Assembly: GCF_001953175.1 (NCBI RefSeq)
Contig: NZ_CP018258.1
Location: 400,210 to 464,209, forward strand
From: Dehalogenimonas formicexedens
Lineage (GTDB): Bacteria > Chloroflexota > Dehalococcoidia > Dehalococcoidales > Dehalococcoidaceae
DNA: 64,000 nt
Direction of reading: 5' to 3'
The stretch's first letter is position 1, and each line of letters begins with the position of its first letter. The position numbers and the translations under genes are program-made. The notes below the pieces were generated by a model. It was not told the origin of the DNA and did no database searches. It saw nothing but the letters and a program-made list of their open reading frames with translations. This document shows, in pieces, positions 40,604 to 50,042 of this stretch.

Positions 40604-41041
40604 CTAGATATAGTACATATCGGAATCAGGAGACACTTTGGCCTGTTGACGGCTCACAAGATCGGCCAAGGTGGTTTTCTCCAACACCGACGTCATAGCT
40701 CGCCCCATATCGCCCCAGATATCCCTAGTGGCACAGAATTGGGAACGGTTATCAGGGCTCTGGATGCAATCCACCGGCTCAATAGGACCTTCCAGCAGGC
40801 AAACGACTTCGTTTAACCGGATGTTGTCTGGCGATTTGGCTAGTTTAAGCCCGCCACGGGAACCGCGGACGGATTGAACGAGATGGGCATCAACAAGTGG
40901 ACCTACCAAGTGCTCTAAGTATGGTAGAGAAATCTGCTGCCGCCGGGCGATGTCTTTTATAGGCACGACCTCGTCGCCGTAATGCTGTGCTAGGTCGAGC
41001 ATGGCGCGGGTACCGTAACGGGCTCGAGTGCTAAGTTTCAT
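40604..41041 (-). CDS. Rrf2-family regulator
   Basis: 145 residues. Winged helix MKLSTRARYGTRAMLDLAQ, QQISLPYLEHLVGPL, RGSRGGLKLA wing. Cysteines at VVCLLEG, EPVDCIQ and SQFCATRD could hold an Fe-S cluster as in IscR, though Rrf2 proteins of the CymR type sense cysteine synthesis. First gene of the metY-metX' unit; an inverted repeat lies ahead. Confidence 0.9.
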   Translation of the reverse strand: MKLSTRARYGTRAMLDLAQHYGDEVVPIKDIARRQQISLPYLEHLVGPLVDAHLVQSVRGSRGGLKLAKSPDNIRLNEVVCLLEGPIEPVDCIQSPDNRSQFCATRDIWGDMGRAMTSVLEKTTLADLVSRQQAKVSPDSDMYYI

Positions 41042-41062
41042 TTTTATCTCCCAACTTTAATA

Positions 41063-41081
41063 GTTGATGATTTGAATCAAC
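41063..41081 (-). promoter_or_regulatory. Inverted repeat, probable Rrf2 operator
   Basis: GTTGAT - seven bases - ATCAAC, 22 bases before the Rrf2 start. Position and symmetry fit autoregulation. Confidence 0.55.
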
Positions 41082-41366
41082 ATACTTATATTACCAATAA
41101 ACAAATCGGAGGTCAAGGTCGTTTAGAGTCGTCGATGTTAAATCCCATGATGCACTGGTTATTCAGGACCGAGCAAAGTGAATGCGCTGGGGCAAGATCA
41201 CTGGTTAAGCTGCTCCCGCACGATCAATCCAACATTCTCTGCGAATGTTCACTAGGTAACCAGCCATGACGTTTACGAGAGGCAATTCGACATACTATTG
41301 CCAAACGAGATTCCCGGATGGTACACATGGAGTTACATCTGGATGTAATCATTATTGGAGAACGAA
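41082..41366. other. Intergenic stretch without a clear gene
   Basis: About 285 bases. I see no start-to-stop gene with a ribosome site and no RNA gene. It separates the sulfur genes from the next plus-strand gene. Confidence 0.4.
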
Positions 41367-41747
41367 ATGGGCCGTTACCCAACCGTCGCCTCCAAACTTG
41401 AGATACTAGAGTTCATCGCGAGCAAAGAAACCGCCACGCTCGGCGACCTTGTGAACCAGTTTGGATATACAGCGGGAGCTGCCGCTGTTAGGTTATGCCG
41501 CCTCGAACATCAGCGCCTTATCGAAAAAATGTGGGCAAGCAAAGAAGGTTACTGCCTTACTTCAAGGGCATACGAAAGGCTGGAGTCATTAAGGCGTTCA
41601 CGAGGCAAGACCTATTCCCAACTGCTCAATGAAATCGATGATCTGCGCCGCCAACTGGCCGAAAAAGAATCAGAAAATCAAGGATTGAAGAACGAAAATA
41701 TCAGGCTCAAAACCGAGCTTTCGCAAATCAAGAGCCAGTATTATTGA
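41367..41747 (+). CDS. Winged-helix protein with C-terminal coiled coil
   Basis: 126 residues from ATG 41367 (TTGGAG six bases upstream). N-terminal MarR/wHTH-like region (LEILEFIASKETATLGDLV ... AAVRLCRLEHQRLIEK) and a long heptad-rich end (LLNEIDDLRRQLAEKE ... NENIRLKTELSQI). Probably a dimeric DNA-binding regulator. Target unknown. Confidence 0.65.
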   Translation: MGRYPTVASKLEILEFIASKETATLGDLVNQFGYTAGAAAVRLCRLEHQRLIEKMWASKEGYCLTSRAYERLESLRRSRGKTYSQLLNEIDDLRRQLAEKESENQGLKNENIRLKTELSQIKSQYY

Positions 41748-41770
41748 CCTTCTTAGGCTATCATCCAAAC

Positions 41771-41819
41771 AAAAAAGGCGGCGAGCTCCCGGATTCCCCG
41801 GATGCTTCGCCGCCTTTTT
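41771..41819 (+). terminator. Terminator
   Basis: AAAAAGGCGGCGA ... TCGCCGCCTTTTT stem with a long loop, after the wHTH coiled-coil gene. Confidence 0.8.
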
Positions 41820-42017
41820 GTTGGACACATTAGATAGGTATCAACTTATAGACTTAGCCCGTTCAGCCTCCACAATCCCAATGTCTTTCCCCCCTTTTAG
41901 CTATCCAGTGATTGGGCAATTCCACCGGCTTCGCATAGTAGTAAGACACCCATTAGCCGCCGTTCGCTGGCCTAATGAATGCTCCCACTTATACAACCGC
42001 TAGAAGGGGTCAAAACG

Positions 42018-42533
42018 TTACCCACAGAAGGAAACTTGTTCACGCTTACGGAAGTGGCAAAGATACTTGCGTTCCGCGCCGTCCAAAGTTACGCCGTTCA
42101 CCCGCTTGAAGGCAATCTGGATTAGCCGCTTAGGACAACTTAGCAGGAAAGTACGGGCGTCTATCCAGGCATCGAGGTCGAGCGCCGAGTCGTCGGGCAA
42201 AACGGACGACAAGCCGGTATCATTGTCGGCGTCCTCATCGCCGTCGAGACTTAGCAGGTTAGGGCTACGCTTCTTTTTGCGCCAGTAGTCGGCCACCTCG
42301 AAAGAAGCAATCCGGTACATGGCCGCTTCGGGCAAGGGCAAACCGCCCTTGCGGTTTTGAGCGTCGGCCAGTTCCATCATTATGCTGTGCCTTACGTCCG
42401 GCCTATCTTGCGTCGGTATTTTCCACATGAACCGCTTGGCAACTGCGTAGTATAGAAGCCAATCGCCGGTTAGCCGGTCATAGGACGTTGGCGGATTGTT
42501 TTGATCGTCAGGATAAGATAGGGTCGTTCTCAA
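42018..42533 (-). CDS. Sigma-factor-like mobile-element protein
   Basis: 171 residues. DWLLYYAVAKRFMWKIP and IASFEVADYWRKKKRSPN resemble sigma70 region 2 of ECF-like proteins; the C-terminus (LIQIAFKRVNGVTLDGAER) could be a degenerate region 4. Promoter-recognition role unproven. In an accessory region between fragments. Confidence 0.5.
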   Translation of the reverse strand: MRTTLSYPDDQNNPPTSYDRLTGDWLLYYAVAKRFMWKIPTQDRPDVRHSIMMELADAQNRKGGLPLPEAAMYRIASFEVADYWRKKKRSPNLLSLDGDEDADNDTGLSSVLPDDSALDLDAWIDARTFLLSCPKRLIQIAFKRVNGVTLDGAERKYLCHFRKREQVSFCG

Positions 42534-43716
42534 TACTTGACCCCCCTTTCAAAGAGGGGCAAGCGTTCAGGTCAAGGATTATCGCCTATTCAGTTGGTAA
42601 GGTGCTGGCGGTACAAAACCAGCACCTATCATGTAACAATCTTTGCGTTTGTTCAGCTACAAAATGAACCTATATTTACGACGCTTTCCCCGCCCACGAT
42701 GAAATGATGGACATACCGCTTTAGCTTTGGAGTAAGCCCAGTTGAACAATAAGGAAGCTCTCTATTGCTCAGCAATCCACTCTTTCCGGCTGGTAGTTCG
42801 TCTCATTGGGAGGAGGCATTGCACAATCCGTCTTTGAACGTGGTGATTGTGTGATCGAGAGGCGGCAGATGGAATTACTTTACAGTTAGGCACTCATCCG
42901 CATCCGGGTAGAGAATGATGCCCGGAAGGTGGCCGAAAGTCTGGGTATCCGCCTGGAAGTTTTCGACCTACACGAATGAAACTTCAGGATGCGCTGATCC
43001 GTATCTACATGGCGCGACCGCGAACAACGCTCTCGGTCACCTTTCCAGTTCACTTCGATAATCACGTCATCTAACAACTGTTTGCTGGAAATGGACGGAT
43101 TGTTGACGTTCCGGTGGCAGAGAATAATGGTAGTGCCGCCGTCCACTTCTGGGAAGGCAACGTTGTTTGGAAGTTCGATCGGCACGAGCATATCGTTGAT
43201 CCCGGCGAGGAGCCGCGATGGATGGCTCGGCAACACGACTACCAGCGGGCGGTACCTGGAGGCGATCGTTGGGTTTTCGATATAACGTATGAGAAAGTCT
43301 GGGAATGGCAGTGCAGCGACCATTTCGATGAACTGGGTTTTAGATTTTCCGGATTGAAACGAAGACGCCCAGACGACCAAGGCCCCGATCCAGCCAAATG
43401 TAAAGTCACAGCCTGCTATGAGCAAAGCCGCGGCCATGCAGACTGCCGGCCATCTGCCTCGACTATCTCACCGAAAACCCCGATGGTAGGAAGATGGCAA
43501 GCAGTCCCTAGGCGAGGCACCCGCGCCGTTAGGTTTCATTCAGGGGCACGACATCACCTTTATAAAATACCGCCGCCTGTCCCGGCGCCGGCGCCATCTG
43601 AGATTCGTCGAAAGTAACTCTAACTTGGTTAGTAACGTAAGGTTCGATCCAAGCTGAAACCATGCGACTACCTGAACGGATTTTCGTCATTACCCCCATG
43701 CCACGGTCAAGATGCT
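42534..43716. other. Degraded region with coding remnants
   Basis: About 1.2 kb without a convincing gene. A short plus-strand remnant near 42900-42980 reads DARKVAESLGIRLEVFDLHE and stop. A minus-strand open frame 42886-43437 reads plausibly in its first half (AALLIAGCDFTFGWIGALVV) but no family is recognised and its end is shuffled. Best explained as decayed genes next to the copper-ATPase fragment. Confidence 0.45.
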
Positions 43717-44580
43717 CGATACCCGCTGGGCGAAGCCATCGTCAGGGCATACAGAGCCACGGGTAATGAACCCGAAGACGCCGAAGAGTTCGACTCGGTG
43801 CCGGGACACGGCATTTCGGCTCGGTTTGGCGATCGAAGCATCCTCCTGGGCAATCGCAAACTCATGATCGAAAACAACATCGCCGTCGAAAGCCTCGCCA
43901 AAGAGGCCGAAAGACTCGAAAACGAAGGCAAAACCGCGGTATTCGTCGCGGTCGATGGCAAACTGACCGGCATCATCGCCGTGGCCGATACGATGAAGGA
44001 GACATCGGCACAGGCCGTCGCAGAACTCAAGCGGATGGGACTCCAGGTGCTGATGATCACCGGCGATAACCGCCGCACCGCGGAAGCCATCGCCAGGCAG
44101 GCAGGCATCGACAGAGTCCTGGCCGAGGTGCTGCCGCAGGACAAGGCATTTGAAGTCAAGAAGCTGCAGTCGCAGGGCCTCAAGGTGGCCATGGTCGGCG
44201 ACGGCATCAACGACGCACCCGCCCTGGCCCAGGCCGACGTCGGCATCGCCATAGGATCCGGTACCGATGTCGCCAAGGAGACGGGAAGCGTCATTTTGGT
44301 CAAGGATGACCCGCTCGACGTCGTCGCCGCGGTCCAGGTGGGGAGAGCGACGCTCGGGTTGATAAAGCAGAACCTGTTTTGGGCCTTCGGGTACAACACC
44401 CTTGCCATACCGCTGGGCATGGGCATCCTGTATCCTTTCACCCACCAGATGGTGTCGCCGGAACTGGCGGCGCTCCTAATGGCCACCAGCTCGCTGTCGG
44501 TGACGCTGAACACGCTGAGAATGCGGGGCTTTACGCCGGCGATACGACGAACCTCACCCTCGAATCGAGGTGCGGCATGA
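43717..44580 (+). pseudogene. Copper-type P1B ATPase, 5'-truncated
   Basis: Only the C-terminal part survives: PLGEAIV (HP motif with His replaced by Tyr-Pro context), PGHGISARFG in the nucleotide domain, MITGDNRRTAEAIARQAGI, MVGDGINDAPALAQADVGIA and the last membrane helices (GYNTLAIPLGMGILYP). The metal-binding N-terminus, CPC helix and DKTGT phosphorylation site are missing. Cannot pump. Confidence 0.88.
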
Positions 44581-44766
44581 AGAACACCGCGACCGTCGCC
44601 GTGATCATCTACACCGGCCTGTCGCTGCTGGCAGTGGGAATGTTCCTCATCGCCACCATAAGCGGCGATTTCAGCGCCGTTGCCAGTATCGGCGGGGCGG
44701 TGTGGGTTCATCCTGGCGATGATCATCCTGATGCCGGCGGTCACCGGCGCGGTCAAGAAAAAATGA
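44577..44766 (+). pseudogene. Small membrane protein, frameshifted
   Basis: Starts with ATGA overlap after the ATPase fragment: TATVAVIIYTGLSLLAVG is a membrane helix. After GGAVWV the frame shifts; the +1 frame continues FILAMIILMPAVTGAVKKK and stop, a second helix. One extra base near 44703 explains it. Confidence 0.65.
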
Positions 44767-44890
44767 ATTGTGTAGATTAAACTTGCCGAAGGCGGAATTA
44801 TTGTGATGTCGATACTTGCAGTTCGCTTGAATTCACCCCGTGTCCTCTACTGCGATTGGCACAAAATGACGTTTTGTTGTTTGGTCAGGT

Positions 44891-47800
44891 CTAACCCTCA
44901 ACAAGCGGCATTTGTGTGCTACGCACTTGGACTCTGGTGTTTGGTATTTCTGGTGCTTCACGTTGGGATGCATTTGGTTGCGGCAGATCCGCGGCCAAAA
45001 AGACGCCACCTTGAATCACAGCTTCTAAAAATTCAGCCAAGTCCGACGACATATTGACCGTATGCTCTAACACCCAGAGCAGTTCCAACAGTTCCTCAGT
45101 AAACTCTGCTGGCCATTCACAAGGACGTATCTTATCCAGTGGCGATGATGTTCTACCAGCAGGCTCGAACATACGATAACCAAGCCAAGACTTAACCGGA
45201 CGCAAACCGGACACTTCAAATTCCCAGACCTTTTTTGAAACCGGTGTGAAGGAGCCTTCCCCAACATGGAGTGTTTCGCCGACTTCATCCCAATGGAAAT
45301 CACGAGGATAACCTTCGGCGATCACAGGTACCGGGTGCACCGCACGTGCCCGTCCTGCTGGTATGGTGCTAGATCGCTGACCGGTAGGCACGAAACGCTC
45401 TCCGTACGTCTGTAGCCAAATTAACCGACCTCCGAGTTCTACACCCCGGCGGAATAGATTGGCGTCCGCAGTTATCGGTATCCTTGGTGATGAAGTTGCA
45501 AGTTCTTCAGCAAAGCTGCCCGTGTAACTCGGCCCTGCCAAAGTGGCATGACAATAAGCAAAGAGTTCTTCAGGGGATACAGGTGCTCCGTACACCTGCG
45601 CGAGATGCGCAAGTAGTCCGTTAGTTACGTTAGCCTCTGTGCCTGCTGAATCGCGCCAAAGAGGGATAACATCTTTGCCTCCAAATGACCCACGGAAATG
45701 GTGCAGGTCAGGTACTTGGGCGGCAACTACCGTTGCAGGCCCGGTACCCAGTACCCCAGTCAGTAAGCTGACTAGGTATATTTGCTTTTCAGAATGGGAA
45801 ACCCAAAGGGGCTGGCTAGGCGTCCGAAACAATCTGCCATCGGCGAGGAGCCATTTCCTCTCGAAAGACCGATGGGCATAGCGCACGATTGGAGGCATTG
45901 GGCTGCGCGTTGTAACTTCCAAGATGGGCTGAGGAGAGGCTGGGGGAGGATACATACCTGATGACGGTCTGGTTGTAGTACCCCTTCCAAATCTTCTATC
46001 GGCAAATAATTCTCCACGGGCGGACGGGGGACTAGATGCTAAGCTATGCCACCGCTCTTCGGCTACATCGCGCGTAACTGCAATAGGCCATGTCCGCCCC
46101 ACTTTGACGCCCGGTTGTTGCCATGGGAAAAGGTCGATCAGTAATGGCCAGGTAGAAAAGGGGCTTCGCCCTGTTGGAATAAGTGGAGCTGTCCATTCAT
46201 TGGAACACTCCTGCCAGTTAAGGTCGTTGAAAGAAGATATTGAATCAAGTTCGGCAAGCTTCTCGTCCCGGCTGCCCGTGATTTTCGCATAGTGCACAGC
46301 CGCAGGTGTCTCAGGATTGGGGATGCCGTACCGCACACCTATGGCGATGGCTACCGGCGTTTGGATGGCAAAGACGTTTTCAGTTCTGCGCGCTCCCAGG
46401 CTTCCACCTTCAAGATCGATAATCCAGAGTTCATCGAAAACTCGGCGCATAACCTCTCTCATTCCTATGAATCCGGGACCGTTTAGATAACTAGATGCGG
46501 TGATATACGACACAATACCATTGCCGGGGCATTCTGGAGATTCAAAGACTTTCCAAAGTGCCCAACGCCAAAAATAAACGTAGGTATTGTATAGGCTCGC
46601 GATATGACTGAACCTCGTTCGACCCACAGCCAGATTAATGAAATCTCCCAATAAACGTTCTCGTCTTGCCAATGGGTCATCTGTACCTTCGCTGGCATCG
46701 AAAGCCTGGCGTTCATAGGGAGGATTGCCTATACAAACGAGCACGCGTGTCTCTTTTTTTACTTTCGCTGCTCGCCGGTGTTCGTCTACAAGAGGGCGCA
46801 GGGCCAGTGGCAAACGTCCCGGGGGAGCCACATCGGGCGATTCCAGGGTATCTGTAAGGTACACGTGGACTCCGTCTGCGGGAAGCGTGGCACCGGCTTC
46901 CTGCAGCTTCTGCGTCACACGGAGATGGGCGACGGCGTATGGTCCGACCAACAACTCAAAAGCATGTACGTTTTTCGCCAGCTTGGTGGCCCGTGGGGGT
47001 ACTGCTCCGACACCATACCGGTTTAGCACTCGTTCTAACGCTTCGGTGATAGCCGCTAGAGGGTAAGTTCCTGTACCAGCAGCAGGGTCAAGCAAGACGA
47101 CATCATCATCGGCATATGTCATTGGCTTGCCAAAACGTTGGATCAACAACTGCTCGACCAGCCGCACTTGGCAGTGTACGACTTGCACCGGGGTATAATA
47201 GACACCGCGCTCCTCTCGCATTTTGGGATCGTAGGCCGCTAGAAAGTCCTCATAAAAATACAGCCATGGGTCAGGGTCACGCGCTATTAGCCTAGTTGGA
47301 TCCACGGCTTCAATGACTCTTACCAGAATATCGACACCCGTACCTATTTCAAGTCTTGTTTGTGGGTCTGCTAACAAGGTGAGAACATGTCCAAGCAGCT
47401 TGTGTTTATGACTCAAAGTCTCCGCTGCCCTTGCCGGCCGTAGGTCACTCGCACCGTCGAAACGCGCAAGAAGCAGCGCGTATGTCAGTGTTTGGGCGTA
47501 AGCATCGGCGAAGGCTTCATCTGTGGCATCTGGGAACAGAGTAGTACGCCATTCATAAGCGAGTTGGGCCAAGGCTGATTCAGTATTTGTAACCGCTTGA
47601 AGAACGTCATCACGCAAAAGACGACAAAGTGGTGCAAGTTGTTCGGCCAAGGCACACGGTGACGCTGGAGTAATTGGCTCCCAGCTTAAGAATTCTCGTA
47701 TGACGGTAAAAAATGCTGGAGTTGTTTCAAGGCGTAAGCCACGAGATCCCCGTTGGTCAATATCACCGATATCAACCATTTCCCCAATTCGTTGTCCGTT

Positions 47801-48172
47801 CCGATAGAGCGCCCAGGCATTTCCATCAGTGTAGATAAGGTTAGGTAGTTCTTTGAACTTGCCCCATTGCTGCGCGTTATGACCGGTAAAACGCGTGGGG
47901 TCAACACCGGTTCCAGGCTTTTTAAGTTCGATATGACCAGTCAGGGCTCCACCCACGGCAACGGCCATATCCGGTCGCCCGATGTCTACAGCAGTTGCCT
48001 CAGTAACGACGTTCAGCTCATGACCCAAAACAAACGCGAGGGACCTGATTAGATTCTCGACGGGATTCTTGAGCTGATCTTCAGGCTGACCACCTAGCGG
48101 TGAAGCGAACTTCTCGCGAACACCTGCCGCGAAGGTGATTAAGTGGGAGTTAACCATCTCAGACGCTGGCAT
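44891..48172 (-). CDS. Single-chain restriction-modification enzyme (type IIG/ISP-like)
   Basis: 1093 residues. N-terminal nuclease-like part: IGRPDMAVAV and HIELKKPG supply D and ExK of a PD-(D/E)XK fold. Central N6-adenine methyltransferase: VVLLDPAAGTGTYPLA and the catalytic NPPY in CIGNPPYERQ. No helicase motifs, unlike type I or LlaGI enzymes. The C-terminal 450 residues resemble ISP-type target-recognition domains. Cleaves unmodified DNA and protects its own site in one polypeptide. GAAGGTG lies ahead of the ATG. Confidence 0.82.
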   Translation of the reverse strand: MPASEMVNSHLITFAAGVREKFASPLGGQPEDQLKNPVENLIRSLAFVLGHELNVVTEATAVDIGRPDMAVAVGGALTGHIELKKPGTGVDPTRFTGHNAQQWGKFKELPNLIYTDGNAWALYRNGQRIGEMVDIGDIDQRGSRGLRLETTPAFFTVIREFLSWEPITPASPCALAEQLAPLCRLLRDDVLQAVTNTESALAQLAYEWRTTLFPDATDEAFADAYAQTLTYALLLARFDGASDLRPARAAETLSHKHKLLGHVLTLLADPQTRLEIGTGVDILVRVIEAVDPTRLIARDPDPWLYFYEDFLAAYDPKMREERGVYYTPVQVVHCQVRLVEQLLIQRFGKPMTYADDDVVLLDPAAGTGTYPLAAITEALERVLNRYGVGAVPPRATKLAKNVHAFELLVGPYAVAHLRVTQKLQEAGATLPADGVHVYLTDTLESPDVAPPGRLPLALRPLVDEHRRAAKVKKETRVLVCIGNPPYERQAFDASEGTDDPLARRERLLGDFINLAVGRTRFSHIASLYNTYVYFWRWALWKVFESPECPGNGIVSYITASSYLNGPGFIGMREVMRRVFDELWIIDLEGGSLGARRTENVFAIQTPVAIAIGVRYGIPNPETPAAVHYAKITGSRDEKLAELDSISSFNDLNWQECSNEWTAPLIPTGRSPFSTWPLLIDLFPWQQPGVKVGRTWPIAVTRDVAEERWHSLASSPPSARGELFADRRFGRGTTTRPSSGMYPPPASPQPILEVTTRSPMPPIVRYAHRSFERKWLLADGRLFRTPSQPLWVSHSEKQIYLVSLLTGVLGTGPATVVAAQVPDLHHFRGSFGGKDVIPLWRDSAGTEANVTNGLLAHLAQVYGAPVSPEELFAYCHATLAGPSYTGSFAEELATSSPRIPITADANLFRRGVELGGRLIWLQTYGERFVPTGQRSSTIPAGRARAVHPVPVIAEGYPRDFHWDEVGETLHVGEGSFTPVSKKVWEFEVSGLRPVKSWLGYRMFEPAGRTSSPLDKIRPCEWPAEFTEELLELLWVLEHTVNMSSDLAEFLEAVIQGGVFLAADLPQPNASQREAPEIPNTRVQVRSTQMPLVEG

Positions 48173-48387
48173 GGTTCACCTTCAAGGTTCTCGAATGATC
48201 TATTGTCTTTTGGCCTAGAGTGATGCCGGAATTTTGCCCAGTATAGCACTGGAGAAATCGCCTGACCAATTGGGTTTCGACCATTCGACAATCCTGACTA
48301 ATGTGAAGGGCTGCATTGTATCTAGCCTGAAAAACTTGAGTCACTCCCATATCCGGCTATGTGGGATTGCCCGAAGCACTTGGCCTA

Positions 48388-48864
48388 TTATCTTCTACTA
48401 AATATAAGGTCCCATGCAGACCGACCTAAAAACTGCCAGGCACTTATCTGTTTCTTCAGTATCACTGTTTCTGGAATCGCCATATTTGGTGGGATGACTC
48501 GGAGCGTTACTGTCGAATTCCCGCGCAACGGAGAGTCGACTGTCACAACCCTGCTTTCGCCAGCGAGTATATCCTCCCTCTTTGTGATGGTTCTCGCCTC
48601 GCTCCCGTTATCAAAATTGAAGTTCAGCACGAACGTTCCTTTTTCGAGATCGGCGTTCCTGACAAGGTATTGGCTTTGGGTGACTTCCGTAAACCATGGG
48701 AATACGAATTTCCGGATCTGGGCTTCACGAATCATGGTCTGCTCATATTGATAGGGCTGCAGTTTGATGTCGCTTATTTGCTCTTCAGTCTCAATCAATG
48801 GTAGGGACAAGATGATCAATGTGAGTACTAGACTTATCGCTCCTGTCGGATTCAAGTTAACCAT
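48388..48864 (-). CDS. Membrane-anchored hypothetical protein
   Basis: About 158 residues. N-terminal helix (GAISLVLTLIILSLP) then an outside domain predicted beta-rich (GTFVLNFNFDNGSEARTI), and a short hydrophobic end. The start is unsure: AAGGAGG directly touches the ATG at 48864, so TTG 48855 or GTG 48885 are options. No family recognised. Confidence 0.5.
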   Translation of the reverse strand: MVNLNPTGAISLVLTLIILSLPLIETEEQISDIKLQPYQYEQTMIREAQIRKFVFPWFTEVTQSQYLVRNADLEKGTFVLNFNFDNGSEARTITKREDILAGESRVVTVDSPLRGNSTVTLRVIPPNMAIPETVILKKQISAWQFLGRSAWDLIFSRR

Positions 48865-48965
48865 CCTCCTTGATGTTATTGCCACAAGTTATTTGGAACT
48901 ATTGCCGCATTGGTTAATCATTGCACGATTATGATACACTATTGAAGGTCATATCGCCAGGCATA

Positions 48966-48998
48966 ACCGGCAAATATTCCGGCAAATAATGGCAAAAT
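48966..48998 (+). repeat. Three short direct repeats upstream of the HTH gene
   Basis: CCGGCAAATA at 48966 and 48978 and TGGCAAAATA at 48989, spaced 12 and 11 bases, about one helix turn. They end 11 bases before the ATG at 49010. Iteron-like; probably an operator for the encoded HTH protein. Confidence 0.6.
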
Positions 48999-49009
48999 AA
49001 GGAAAGCAG

Positions 49010-49975
49010 ATGACAATCAAGCTTGAGACAGTTGAAGAAGTTATCAAATTGATGAAGCAAGGTTTCACCCAGGAACAGATAACCGAGAAAACAGGTGTAT
49101 CTGAAAGAACACAGAGACATTGGAAGAAGGAGGGCTATCCTGGATTTCCGGCTTCACCCAGAATTCAACAAGCGCGTGATAAGGTTTCGGATGTCAAAAG
49201 AGTCAATGCTGCAGAATTGGTAAAAGCAGGTTTTGTCGCGGAGAGAGTCCACATTATCCTCGGTGCACAAGATTTAGCAATACAGCGAGGGAACCCACGG
49301 CTCTCTCTTTTTCTTAACCGATATGTTGAAATCGGGCAAAAATGGGACACTATTCCACCCAGTTGGAGAGCATTATTAGCGGGGTTCCCAATAATAGGTA
49401 AGGACATTGGCTCTAATTGCTTGATTGAGTTGGCATCCCTTGTTGAAGAATTGCATCCCTACATTTCCAAAGAACTTAGAAGGACTTACCATAAACGTGC
49501 TAAATCAATCCTGATGGGAGTCCTCGCGGAGCTTCAGGCATTTCTTCAAGATGCCGCTATGGCAGGTGGTCTACCTTTGGTCGTAAGCGGCGGTCCTCCA
49601 CCAGACTGGAGAGATCTATTACCATGGAATACTTCTAATCCCAGGAGCTGGAAGATAGATGAATCATTGGTGCAAGGCTTCTGGGAATACATGGTTCCGT
49701 CTAAGGTAGTTGAAACGAAAATTGATATTAAAGGTACTTGGGCTGGTTTTCTGTTTGATATTGTAAGCCGGCTGCCTGATCCAGACCGACAAAAAGGTAA
49801 ACTTCTGAAAAACTATGATCTGACTGTTCTCTCGTATATTTGGTGTTCTACTGCGCCGCAGGATTTTAAGCCACCACTCCCCGATGTTAAAAGAACAAAC
49901 GTAAGTTCCGGCGAAAATACATTCGCGGGGATTTACAAGCGAATGGTCGAGTATTCAAGAACACATGAGGAATAG
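49010..49975 (+). CDS. Helix-turn-helix protein of unknown function
   Basis: 321 residues. N-terminal HTH (EVIKLMKQGFTQEQITEKTGVSERTQRHW quoted in part: GFTQEQITEKTGVSERTQRH), then a helical 250-residue region with GGPPPDWRDLLPW. AT-rich codon use. Layout is like the 35790 protein (HTH plus long unknown domain). Not recognised as a known family. Sits between two defence genes, so could be a regulator or a defence component. Confidence 0.6.
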   Translation: MTIKLETVEEVIKLMKQGFTQEQITEKTGVSERTQRHWKKEGYPGFPASPRIQQARDKVSDVKRVNAAELVKAGFVAERVHIILGAQDLAIQRGNPRLSLFLNRYVEIGQKWDTIPPSWRALLAGFPIIGKDIGSNCLIELASLVEELHPYISKELRRTYHKRAKSILMGVLAELQAFLQDAAMAGGLPLVVSGGPPPDWRDLLPWNTSNPRSWKIDESLVQGFWEYMVPSKVVETKIDIKGTWAGFLFDIVSRLPDPDRQKGKLLKNYDLTVLSYIWCSTAPQDFKPPLPDVKRTNVSSGENTFAGIYKRMVEYSRTHEE

Positions 49976-50042
49976 AGTGCGGGTTCAGCGCAGCTTACAG
50001 CGTTTGCGCCCTCGATACACGGAAACAGGTCGTTAGCGTTTA

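Noticed and set aside
41818-42003. 61-residue plus-strand frame
   Set aside because: No ribosome site, begins in the terminator, no recognisable composition.
43114-43617. 167-residue plus-strand frame
   Set aside because: Opposes another open frame and has irregular composition; region looks degraded, so neither is called.
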